Source: Bacillota bacterium
GTDB taxonomy: Bacteria > Bacillota > DTU030 > DUMP01
DNA: 10,122 nt
NCBI GenBank assembly: GCA_012735455.1
Contig: JAAYHG010000348.1
Location: 1 to 10,122, forward strand
Direction: 5' to 3'
Shown here: piece after piece, positions 1 to 6,785 of the stretch
How the letters are laid out: each line of letters starts with the position of its first letter
Numbering within the stretch: position 1 is the stretch's first letter
Notes under the pieces: model-generated
Seen by the model: the letters and a program-made list of their open reading frames with translations, nothing else
Told to the model about the DNA's origin: nothing
Database searches by the model: none
Made by a program: the position numbers and the translations under genes

Positions 1-180
1 AGTCTCCTCTGCGATGGCATCATTTATCGCTTGCACTGCGAGTATTTTTGCCCTTGCTTCAGCCAGCGCAAGGAGTGTAGGACGAATGTTTCGCTCTACC
101 AGCGCAAAGACCGTCACAGCCAGTAAGGCAAAAACAATAATAAAACTCAAGGCAGACCCCTGTCTTCGCCGCCTACCCAT
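1..180 (-). CDS. yunB: Sporulation protein YunB, N-terminal part (truncated by window edge)
   Basis: An open frame of 60 codons with no stop runs from an ATG at 180 to the left edge. The protein begins MGRRRRQGSALSFIIVFALL. A basic N-terminus is followed by one hydrophobic segment (about residues 9-27), then VERNIRPTLLALAEARAKIL and AVQAINDAIAEET. This order (membrane anchor, ERNI/LKP-like segment, AEARA...A..AIN.AI) matches the start of YunB, a membrane protein of endospore formers known in Bacillus as a sporulation gene of the mother-cell programme. Its biochemical role is not settled. The start is fixed by a strong Shine-Dalgarno site (GGGGGAGGTG) 5 nt before the ATG. The gene follows tyrS on the same strand after about 75 nt with no obvious terminator, and its ribosome binding site lies inside a hairpin (see 186-218). 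Identification is by recalled family pattern over 60 residues only; the rest of the gene is outside the window. Confidence 0.82.
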   Translation of the reverse strand, partial: MGRRRRQGSALSFIIVFALLAVTVFALVERNIRPTLLALAEARAKILAVQAINDAIAEET

Positions 181-185
181 GCTTT

Positions 186-218
186 CACCTCCCCCTTCAT
201 CTTATGTAGGGGGAGGTG
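186..218 (-). promoter_or_regulatory. Hairpin occluding the yunB ribosome binding site
   Basis: CACCTCCCCC (186-195) and GGGGGAGGTG (209-218) are perfect inverted repeats: 10 bp, 8 of them G-C, with a 13-nt loop. On the minus strand the 3' arm is exactly the Shine-Dalgarno sequence of yunB, ending 5 nt before its ATG. In any transcript arriving from tyrS the site would be base-paired. No U-run follows on either strand, so it is not a conventional intrinsic terminator. A role in repressing or gating yunB translation is inferred from position alone. Confidence 0.6.
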
Positions 219-254
219 TCTTCGTGCCCTTAGTAACCGAGGCCAAAGAAAGTT

Positions 255-1472
255 CTAACCCAAGCGGGCAAAGCGACGTTTTCCGACCCTTACCAAGAGT
301 CCTCGCCGCGGTTTCAGCTTGCACTCAGGATCTGACTGCTTTACGTTGTCTATGCTCACCGCTCCCTGGGTTATCAAACGGCGAGCCTCGCTACTGGAAG
401 AGCAAAGATCTAACGCCGTAAGCAAACGCACGATCCAAACCTCACCGTTCTCATCCAACAACTCTTGAGACAGCGTCAACTCTGGTATGTCCTCCGGCAC
501 ATCTCCCTGTTGAAAAACAGTCTTGAAATTGTCCTCTGCCTCCTCAGCTGCTTTGGTCCCATGATAGAGGGAGACAATCTCGCGCGCCAACCTCATCTTA
601 GCATCTCGCGGGTGCACCTTACCTTCCTTAAGACCACTGGCCAATGCTCTTAACTCTGCCATAGGAACGTCAGTCACCAGCTCAAAGTACTTCATCATGA
701 GCTCATCTGGAATAGCCATGGTCTTACCATACATATCAGCAGGTGGCTCGTCGATACCGATATGGTTACCTAAGCTCTTACTCATCTTTAATGTCCCATC
801 AATACCCTCGAGAATGGGAAGCATTAAGCAAATCTGTGGTTCTTGCCCAAAGTCGCGCTGCAATTGTCTTCCCATCAAGAGATTAAATTTCTGGTCTGTC
901 CCACCCATTTCCACATCCGCTCGTAGAGCCACTGAGTCATAGCCTTGCATTAAAGGGTAGAAAAATTCGTGCACGCCAATAGGTCTGTTCTCTGCGAAAC
1001 GCCTGGCAAAGTCGTCGCGCTCTAACATTCGGGCCACAGTTGTCTTAGCAGCCAGTTGCACCACCTCTGCAAAAGTCAAGGGGGCTAACCAACTACTATT
1101 GTATTCCACAACGGTTTTCTCGCGATCCAAGATCTTAAAGACCTGATCTGTGTAACTCTTGGCGTTCCTTTCAATTTCCTCTGCACTGAGCTGCTTGCGT
1201 GTATCTGAACGCCCTGTGGGATCACCGATCCGTCCGGTAAAATCCCCAACCAGGAATACTATCTGGTGGCCAATCTCCTGCAATTGGCGCATTTTCCGTA
1301 GCGGAACAGTGTGGCCCAGGTGAATGTCGGGGGCGGATGGGTCAACACCAAGTTTGATCCGCAACGGGCGTCCCTCTTTGTCAGCCCGAATTAACTTCTC
1401 CTTTAACTCTTCCGGCGAAATTACTTCCGCTGTTCCTCGTAAGAACACCTCGAGCTGCGCATCTAATTCCAT
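255..1472 (-). CDS. tyrS: Tyrosyl-tRNA synthetase (KMSKS-type, TyrZ-like)
   Basis: This is a class I aminoacyl-tRNA synthetase that activates tyrosine with ATP and charges tRNA-Tyr in the cytoplasm. With the start chosen here it has 405 residues, normal for the family. The Rossmann catalytic domain carries the HIGH-type motif HLGH (residues 51-54, in GVDPSAPDIHLGH), a GDFTGRIGDPTGRS segment, and the second ATP-binding loop KMSKS (residues 229-233). KMSKS, rather than KFGKT, points to the TyrRZ subfamily (like B. subtilis TyrZ). An S4 RNA-binding domain occupies about residues 344-405 (RLLTALDL...ARRLITQGAVSID). The frame extends upstream to a GTG at 1511, but AAAGGAG at 1481-1487 lies 8 nt before the ATG at 1472 and only 2 nt before the ATG at 1478, so 1472 is preferred. 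A tyrosine T-box leader precedes it; yunB follows on the same strand. Confidence 0.95.
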   Translation of the reverse strand: MELDAQLEVFLRGTAEVISPEELKEKLIRADKEGRPLRIKLGVDPSAPDIHLGHTVPLRKMRQLQEIGHQIVFLVGDFTGRIGDPTGRSDTRKQLSAEEIERNAKSYTDQVFKILDREKTVVEYNSSWLAPLTFAEVVQLAAKTTVARMLERDDFARRFAENRPIGVHEFFYPLMQGYDSVALRADVEMGGTDQKFNLLMGRQLQRDFGQEPQICLMLPILEGIDGTLKMSKSLGNHIGIDEPPADMYGKTMAIPDELMMKYFELVTDVPMAELRALASGLKEGKVHPRDAKMRLAREIVSLYHGTKAAEEAEDNFKTVFQQGDVPEDIPELTLSQELLDENGEVWIVRLLTALDLCSSSSEARRLITQGAVSIDNVKQSDPECKLKPRRGLLVRVGKRRFARLG

Positions 1473-1506
1473 CTTCATTTCTCCTTTTTCTTGTACTATT
1501 GGTTGG

Positions 1507-1541
1507 CCCACATTTCGGCGTGGGTTAGCTCAGATAGCTAA
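1507..1541 (-). other. Two adjacent small stem-loops between T-box terminator and tyrS
   Basis: Read on the minus strand just after the T-box terminator U-run, TTAGCT-ATCTG-AGCTAA (1541-1525) gives a 6-bp stem with a 5-nt loop. It is followed immediately by CCCAC-8 nt-GTGGG (1524-1507), a 5-bp stem. They lie about 20 nt upstream of the tyrS Shine-Dalgarno site and appear only in read-through transcripts. They could protect the 5' end of a processed mRNA; the function is inference and the stems are short enough to be chance. Confidence 0.35.
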
Positions 1542-1543
1542 AC

Positions 1544-1581
1544 AAAAAAGACCTTCTTATCCCCAAGGGACGAGAAGATCT
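1544..1581 (-). terminator. Regulated intrinsic terminator of the T-box leader
   Basis: On the minus strand AGATCTTCTCGTCCC (1581-1567), a TTG loop and GGGATAAGAAGGTCT (1563-1549) form a 15-position stem with one mismatch (C-A) and two G-U pairs, followed by a U-run (1549-1544). It lies 10 nt after the T-box sequence. Its 5' GUCCC is shared with the antiterminator, so tRNA binding should prevent its formation. Confidence 0.92.
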
Positions 1582-1792
1582 ATCTTCCTTCACGCGGTAC
1601 CACCCAAATTAGCCGCTAATTGCGGCTCACTCCGTGCTCCCCGTTAACGGAGGGAAACCGGCCCAGCCTACTTGGTTCAGCCTGCAGTTCAGGGGTGTAT
1701 TTTTGCTAGCTAGGACTGACTGGCTCGCAACTTCCGCCAGCTCTCTGTACAGTTGCCTGCAGCTACTTTTCCCCGTCTTCACCTTTCATCTT
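1544..1792 (-). promoter_or_regulatory. T-box leader (riboswitch) specific for tRNA-Tyr
   Basis: The untranslated leader of tyrS has the landmarks of a T-box. In transcript order: an AGTA motif (1767-1764) on the 5' side of the Stem I internal loop; the distal Stem I signature AGAGAG-CTGGC-GG...TGCGA-GCCAG (about 1746-1718); a specifier codon TAC (1699-1697) followed by A, inside AAAAATACACCCC, so it reads tyrosine; an AGCCGC-AATT-(A)GCGGCT stem (about 1627-1610); and the near-invariant T-box sequence TGGGTGGTACCGCGTG (1606-1591). The UGGU in this element would pair with the ACCA end of uncharged tRNA-Tyr (discriminator A). The GGG of the T-box can pair with the GUCCC that otherwise forms the 5' side of the terminator, giving mutually exclusive structures. 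Uncharged tRNA-Tyr should allow transcription into tyrS. The upstream boundary is estimated from the promoter. Confidence 0.95.
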
Positions 1793-1798
1793 GAACCT

Positions 1799-1827
1799 AT
1801 TATAACATGGCATGTATGAGCCTGCAA
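1799..1827 (-). promoter_or_regulatory. Sigma-A-type promoter of the tyrS T-box transcript
   Basis: On the minus strand, TATAAT (1804-1799) is a perfect -10 box with an extended TG one base upstream (TGTTATAAT). A weaker -35 box TTGCAG (1827-1822) sits 17 bp upstream. Initiation would be near 1792, just before Stem I of the T-box, as expected. The weak -35 and strong extended -10 are typical compensation. It faces away from the PBP promoter. Confidence 0.78.
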
Positions 1828-1896
1828 TACCGTGCCAGTACTCGGTTACACTTCAATTCTGGAGATATCTGGGGCAGGCCCTCCAGTGGAAGGAGA

Positions 1897-1923
1897 TTGT
1901 CCTGGGCCGTCGAACAATATAAT
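1897..1923 (+). promoter_or_regulatory. Candidate sigma-A promoter of the PBP gene
   Basis: TATAAT at 1918-1923 is a perfect -10 sequence about 50 nt upstream of the PBP start. The best -35 candidates are TTGTCC at 1897-1902 (spacing 15 bp, short) or GATTGT at 1895-1900 (17 bp, poorer match). The -35 is therefore weak or uncertain. No clear operator palindrome was found in the 70 bp between this and the divergent tyrS promoter, apart from a minor AGATATCT (1863-1870). Confidence 0.55.
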
Positions 1924-1972
1924 GCAGCATGACGGCTAAAGAGGCCGCATGTACACTTAAGGAGGAACATGT

Positions 1973-4333
1973 ATGCTTAAGGGCACAAAGGGGAACATCA
2001 CGATTCCCTTTTTACTCTTTGTCCTGGCCTTTCTTGTCTTCGCTGGCTTGGCCATAGCGTTTCTGGCTGGCTGCGTTAAGGATATGCCACGCTTTGATCC
2101 AGAGGTACTTAGAAAAACCAGCATGACATCTTCTGTGTTCGATGCCCACGGGCAGCTCTTTACACGTCTACACGCAGAAGAAAACCGCCTGCCGGTGACG
2201 TTAGATCAGATACCCACTCACCTGCGGCAGGCCTTTATCGCGACGGAAGACGTGCGCTTTGAGCAGCATTACGGCGTAGACCTAAAGGCTATTGCTCGAG
2301 CGGCCTTCCGTATACTTACCAAGCAGTCCTTTGAAGGCGGCAGCACCATAACTCAACAGTTAGTGAAAAATGCTTTCTTGACCCAGGAACAAACGATGAA
2401 ACGCAAAATCCAGGAAGCAATCCTAGCCCTTCAGGTAGAACGTCGTTTTACTAAAGATCAGATCCTGGAAATGTATCTGAACGAAATCTACTTCAACCAC
2501 GGGGCCTACGGGGTACAAGCGGCAAGCAAGCTTTATTTTGGCAAGGATGTTTGGGATTTAAACCTGGCAGAATCCGCTATGCTCACCGGCATCACGAAAA
2601 ACCCCAGCCGGTACTCCCCCTTTGTCTCCATGGAAGCGGCCCGCACCCGCCAGGCAATAGTGCTGGACAATATGGTCCGGGCAGGCTACATCTCGGAAAG
2701 CGAAGCAGCCAAGGCCAAGCGTGAAGAGATCCACTTGGCAGAACTCAAGAGCAGAGTCCACCCAGCTCCTTATTTTGTAGACTATGTCATCAGCACTCTG
2801 GTGAAAGAGCTAGCGCCGAAAATGGGTTCAGAAAGCGCCGTGTACGACGCCATTTACAGGGGCGGACTAGAAATACACACCACAATTGATCCCACCATGC
2901 AGCAGGCAGCGGAAGATGCCCTCATTGCCAATCTGCCCAAAGGTGAGGAAGACAGCAACGGACTGATACAACCGCAGGGGGCTATTGTGGCAGTAGACCC
3001 CAACTCCGGGGCAGTCCGTGCAATGGTAGGTGGGCGCAACTACGAGGAAACCAAGTTTAACCGTGCCGCCCAAGCATTGCGCCAGCCTGGTTCGGCCTTT
3101 AAGCCCTTTGTTTATACCACCGCTTTGCTTGAAGGGTGGTCACCTGCATCTGTTTTGGACGACGCTCCGGTAGTCTATAAAGACGGTAGCGGTAAGACCT
3201 GGGCACCGAACAACTACAACAACACCTTCCAAGGACTAACGACGCTCAGGGTCGCCATTGAAAAATCTCTCAACGTGGTTGCGGTACGGCTCATGGAAAA
3301 GGTGGGCGTAGACCAAGTTGTGAGCACAGCCGAAGACATGGGGCTTACGACTCTTGTTAAAAGCGGAAGCAGAAATGACCGGCAGCTTGCATTGGCCCTG
3401 GGTGGAATGACCGAAGGTGTTTCACCTTTGGAAATGGCAGCGGCGTACAGCGTGCTGGCCAACGGTGGCTTTAAGGTCGACCCCCATCCAGTAACCCTAG
3501 TTAGGGATGCCAACGGCAATGTACTCTGGGAGAACCAGAGTATGAAGACGGAAGTCCTTTCCCCGCAGGTTGCCTACCTAATGACAGACATGCTAAAAGG
3601 CGTTATTACGCGTGGAACAGGCTCTGGTGCCGCTAGCGTAAAACGTCCGGCAGCGGGGAAGACCGGCACCACCAGTGAGAACAACGATGTTTGGTTTGTC
3701 GGTTACACACCGGATCTCTCTGCAGCGGTATGGATCGGCTCTGACGCCAAACCGCAAGGACAACGCACCTACCTCAGCCGTCACGGAATCGGCAGTGGTC
3801 TCCCTGCCCGTATTTGGGGTGCTTTCATGAAGCAAGCCCTGACAGGCACTCCTGTTCGGGATTTTAGCCGTCCTTCTGGATTTGTACCTATCACCGTCTG
3901 TAGGAAATCTGGCCTCTTACCCGGTAATCTGTGCCCCCCCGAGGATTTGGTAACCGACTACTTTATCAAAGGCACGGAACCCGCTATACCTTGTGATGTC
4001 CATGTTACGGCCACGGTCTGCTCAGAAACGGGCGAGCTGGCCACAGAGTACTGCCCTGCTCCCATCACCAAGGTTTTTATTCAGCGTAAAGAACCTTATG
4101 CTCAGCGTGCAGATGGTAAGAAACCTGCCGACGCCCATCTGGAAGTACCCACTACACCGTGTACCATGCACACAACCCCCCCTATTACACCCCTTTTCCC
4201 TGAGCAACCGGTTTTTCCGCACCCTGAACCTGGAGCGGAACCAGACAATGAAACCGAACAACAGGATGATAACCCAGTCCCTCCTGTTACCCTCAACAAT
4301 GTACCCGATGGCCTGTTACAACAAGTAGATTAG
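1973..4333 (+). CDS. Class A penicillin-binding protein (PBP1A family, bifunctional transglycosylase/transpeptidase)
   Basis: This 786-residue enzyme polymerises lipid II into glycan strands and cross-links the stem peptides outside the membrane. Residues about 9-33 form a single membrane anchor after a short cytoplasmic start. The family 51 transglycosylase domain (about 60-235) shows EDVRFEQH, with the likely catalytic Glu92, and GGSTITQQLVKN (122-133), then KIQEAILALQVERRFTKDQILEMYLN. The transpeptidase domain has the three active-site motifs: SAFK (Ser374-Lys377), SLN (432-434) and KTGT (563-566). After it comes a tail with two Cx10CP units (Cys643/654 and Cys683/694) and a Pro/Glu-rich end from about 730. 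The start is set by AAGGAGG at 1959-1965, 7 nt before the ATG. It is a lone plus-strand gene, divergent from tyrS and convergent with mutS2. It resembles ponA/pbpF products; the exact orthologue cannot be assigned. Confidence 0.95.
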   Translation: MLKGTKGNITIPFLLFVLAFLVFAGLAIAFLAGCVKDMPRFDPEVLRKTSMTSSVFDAHGQLFTRLHAEENRLPVTLDQIPTHLRQAFIATEDVRFEQHYGVDLKAIARAAFRILTKQSFEGGSTITQQLVKNAFLTQEQTMKRKIQEAILALQVERRFTKDQILEMYLNEIYFNHGAYGVQAASKLYFGKDVWDLNLAESAMLTGITKNPSRYSPFVSMEAARTRQAIVLDNMVRAGYISESEAAKAKREEIHLAELKSRVHPAPYFVDYVISTLVKELAPKMGSESAVYDAIYRGGLEIHTTIDPTMQQAAEDALIANLPKGEEDSNGLIQPQGAIVAVDPNSGAVRAMVGGRNYEETKFNRAAQALRQPGSAFKPFVYTTALLEGWSPASVLDDAPVVYKDGSGKTWAPNNYNNTFQGLTTLRVAIEKSLNVVAVRLMEKVGVDQVVSTAEDMGLTTLVKSGSRNDRQLALALGGMTEGVSPLEMAAAYSVLANGGFKVDPHPVTLVRDANGNVLWENQSMKTEVLSPQVAYLMTDMLKGVITRGTGSGAASVKRPAAGKTGTTSENNDVWFVGYTPDLSAAVWIGSDAKPQGQRTYLSRHGIGSGLPARIWGAFMKQALTGTPVRDFSRPSGFVPITVCRKSGLLPGNLCPPEDLVTDYFIKGTEPAIPCDVHVTATVCSETGELATEYCPAPITKVFIQRKEPYAQRADGKKPADAHLEVPTTPCTMHTTPPITPLFPEQPVFPHPEPGAEPDNETEQQDDNPVPPVTLNNVPDGLLQQVD

Positions 4334-4365
4334 TTGTTATATGACATTGTGAGATGATAAGGCAA

Positions 4366-4402
4366 AATCCACCTGTCACCCTCGTAAAGTGACAGGTGGA
4401 TT
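4366..4402. terminator. Shared terminator hairpin between converging PBP and mutS2 genes
   Basis: AATCCACCTGTCAC (4366-4379) and GTGACAGGTGGATT (4389-4402) are perfect inverted repeats: 14 bp with a 9-nt loop. On the minus strand the stem begins one base after the mutS2 stop and runs into TTTT then GCC, giving a fair intrinsic terminator for mutS2. On the plus strand it lies about 30 nt after the PBP stop and is followed by CCTATTTT, a poorer U-run but plausible. Dual use is inferred from the convergent layout. Confidence 0.85.
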
Positions 4403-4403
4403 C

Positions 4404-6785
4404 CTATTTTCTCAGCACAGCAATAGTCACGCCACTGCCACCCTCGCGGTAGCCTCCCAGGGCATAACTCTCCACCTGAGGATGCCTGGCGAGAAGGGAT
4501 TGTATTGCCTGCCGGAGGGCACCTGTACCTTTACCATGGATAATCCTTACTCGCTCTAAACCACCCAAGTAAGCATCATCCAAGAACTTTTCTACCTGGT
4601 ACTCAGCCTCCTCTACAGTAGATCCACGCAGGTCCAGTTCTGGGCTCACTGTGCTGGCTTTACTGCTGGCGATATTGCCAAGCGAACGTTCTCTGACCTT
4701 CTCTTCTTCCTTCCCAACTCGAACCTGGTTATCCTTGAGCTCAAGCTTGAGTACGCCAACCTGTACACGAACGGTACCTTCTTGATCTGGTGGCGAGAGA
4801 ACCACTCCGCTCAACCTTAAGTGGGGAATGTACACTGTTTGTCCCTCTTTAAGTGGCTGCCTCACAGTCTCCGGTGGAAGAAGCTCTTCCTCATCATTTC
4901 GTCCCAGTTTAGCTCGAACCTCTTCCTGTACTTCATTCAATCTCTCTCGCGCCTTGTTTGCAGCGAGCATCCTGTCTTTCTCGATAAGGTTGGACGAAGA
5001 AGCACGCAGCTCCTTAATGATCCTGGCTGCCTCGCGACGGGCATAGTTTAGAGTACTCACTGCCTCGTCCTTAGCGCGGCGAATAAGGTCAGCTTCGCGC
5101 TTGGCAAGAGCATCTCTCCTCCGCTCCCAATCACGCCTAAGTTGTTCTGCCTCGCGACGTTCCGCTTCTGCTTCTCTGGTTAAGCTCTCAAGATGGAGTC
5201 GCTTCTCTTCCAGGGAGCGAATGAGATCATCGGCTTTAACCTCAGCATGGGAAAGAAGCGAGCGGGCTCGCTTCACTAGCGGCTCTGGTAACCCCAAGCG
5301 AGCTGCAATCTCGAAAGCACTACTGCGTCCAGGTAGGCCAATTAGAAGACGATAGGTAGGCCTTAATGTAACTGAGTCAAATTCCACCGAAGCATTCTCT
5401 ACGCGCCTTTGGCTGTAGGCGAACGCTTTCAGTTCGCTGTAGTGAGTGGTAGCAATGGTAGAGGCCCCCACTTCTCCTAGGTACTGTAGGATAGACATGG
5501 CCAAGGCCGCACCTTCTGCCGGATCTGTTCCAGCTCCTAATTCGTCCAACAGCACCAGGCTTCGGCTAGAGCACTCCTTAAGAATATCGATAATGTTGCT
5601 CATGTGAGAAGAAAACGTGCTCAGGCTTTGTTCAATACTCTGCTCATCGCCCACATCACAAAAGATGCGATCATAGACAGGAAGTTCGCTCCCCTCCTGG
5701 GCGGGAATGTGCAACCCTGCTTGATGCATCAAGGCAAACAAGCCGACTGTTTTTAAGGTAACCGTCTTACCACCAGTATTTGGACCGGTAATTACCAGAG
5801 TATCAAAACTCTTTCCTAACCGGACACTGATGGGAACAGCGTCCGGTCCTAACAAAGGGTGTTTACCACCACGAATATCAAGGTACCCTTTTTCATTCAG
5901 CTGCGGTCGCACCGCTTCCTGGGCTAAAGCCAGCTTGCCTTTCGCTAAGACAAAGTCTATGTGGGCTAATTTACCAACTAGGTTCAAGATTCCCTCAGAG
6001 AGTTCTCCCACTGCACCGGAAAGTTGTGTCAGGATACGTTCCACCTCGTGGCGTTCGGCGGTCTCCACCTCGCGGAGTCGGTTTCCCATTTGAAATACTG
6101 CCATAGGCGCCACAAAAACCGTGGCCCCGCTGGCTGATTGATCGTGAATTACACCAGGAATCTGGTTGCGAAATTCATGCTTAACAGGCAGAACATAACG
6201 ATCGCCCCGTAGGGTGACAATAGGTTCCTGCAGATACTTTTGCACTGTGGACGATCGCACCATCTCTTCCATGCGACTTCTAATCTCGCTCGTCAGTCGC
6301 TTTAGCTCTCGCCGCAGCCGGAAGAGCGTTGGGCTAGCTTCATCGGTCAGCTCCTCACTGTTTAATACCGACCGTCGCAACTCTTGCTCAAGGTCAAGAA
6401 AAAGAGGTAGGTCCTCTCCCATCGCCGTAAACAGAGGGAAGTCCTCTAGCTTTGTCTGCAAAAATGTACGTAATCTTCGTCCACCCTCAAGGGTTTGAAG
6501 GATGGCAAAGAGTTCCGTTGTCCCTACTATGCCGCCCCGGCCGCAGCGTTCCACTGCCGGGACAATGTTGGAAATACCACCCAAAGGAGGATTTATACCC
6601 CGCAGAAACAGCTCATGCGCTTCAGCCGTCTCAGCCTGCCCAGCCTCTACCTCTCTGGCATTAGCACTAGGAATGAGCTGGCGCGCTAATTCAGCCCCCA
6701 AGGAAGTGGCGGCCTGCGCTGCCAATTGCTCCACAATCTTATTCCATTCCAGCTTTAGCCTGGTCTTTTCCGCTGCAGCAGACAC
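4404..6785 (-). CDS. mutS2: MutS2 ATPase/endonuclease with C-terminal Smr domain
   Basis: The 793-residue product has full family length. MutS2 lacks the mismatch-recognition domains of MutS. The family has been linked to suppression of homologous recombination and, in B. subtilis, to splitting of collided ribosomes. Seen here: an N-terminal core/lever region (1-320); an ABC-type ATPase with Walker A GPNTGGKT (334-341) and Walker B DELGAGTDP (414-422); a long charged coiled coil (about 510-620, rich in Glu/Arg); a small beta-rich linker region (LKEGQTVYIPHLRLSGVV...); and a Smr domain with LDLRG (717-721) and HGKGTGALR (750-758). The start is GTG at 6785, overlapping the TAG stop of the U32 gene by one base (TAGTG). 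It sits 5 nt after a GGGGGGTGG stretch that can act as ribosome binding site, so translation is probably coupled. It is the last gene of the polX-U32-mutS2 operon. Confidence 0.96.
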   Translation of the reverse strand: MSAAAEKTRLKLEWNKIVEQLAAQAATSLGAELARQLIPSANAREVEAGQAETAEAHELFLRGINPPLGGISNIVPAVERCGRGGIVGTTELFAILQTLEGGRRLRTFLQTKLEDFPLFTAMGEDLPLFLDLEQELRRSVLNSEELTDEASPTLFRLRRELKRLTSEIRSRMEEMVRSSTVQKYLQEPIVTLRGDRYVLPVKHEFRNQIPGVIHDQSASGATVFVAPMAVFQMGNRLREVETAERHEVERILTQLSGAVGELSEGILNLVGKLAHIDFVLAKGKLALAQEAVRPQLNEKGYLDIRGGKHPLLGPDAVPISVRLGKSFDTLVITGPNTGGKTVTLKTVGLFALMHQAGLHIPAQEGSELPVYDRIFCDVGDEQSIEQSLSTFSSHMSNIIDILKECSSRSLVLLDELGAGTDPAEGAALAMSILQYLGEVGASTIATTHYSELKAFAYSQRRVENASVEFDSVTLRPTYRLLIGLPGRSSAFEIAARLGLPEPLVKRARSLLSHAEVKADDLIRSLEEKRLHLESLTREAEAERREAEQLRRDWERRRDALAKREADLIRRAKDEAVSTLNYARREAARIIKELRASSSNLIEKDRMLAANKARERLNEVQEEVRAKLGRNDEEELLPPETVRQPLKEGQTVYIPHLRLSGVVLSPPDQEGTVRVQVGVLKLELKDNQVRVGKEEEKVRERSLGNIASSKASTVSPELDLRGSTVEEAEYQVEKFLDDAYLGGLERVRIIHGKGTGALRQAIQSLLARHPQVESYALGGYREGGSGVTIAVLRK

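Noticed and set aside
196..208. Possible sigma-E -10 element (CATAAGAT on the minus strand) in the hairpin loop
   Set aside because: Partial match only, no acceptable -35 at the right distance, and a start from it would fall inside the Shine-Dalgarno site.
186..218. Intrinsic terminator of tyrS
   Set aside because: The stem is strong, but no U-run follows it on the minus strand (AAAGCATG follows); the translational role fits better.
14..421. Plus-strand open frame of 135 codons
   Set aside because: It is antisense to the yunB start, the intergenic hairpin and the 3' end of tyrS; it has no family resemblance and no convincing ribosome binding site.
1473..1511. Upstream extension of tyrS to a GTG at 1511
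   Set aside because: The extra 13 residues include the Shine-Dalgarno sequence itself and one of the small leader stems. The ATG at 1472 has AAAGGAG at ideal spacing.
1805..1972. Additional regulatory RNA or operator in the divergent region
   Set aside because: Apart from the two promoters, the PBP ribosome binding site and a minor 8-bp palindrome (AGATATCT, 1863-1870), I found no convincing dyad or conserved motif.
3993..4328. Plus-strand open frame of 111 codons inside the PBP gene
   Set aside because: It is another frame of the PBP tail-coding region, with no independent initiation signal or recognisable domain.
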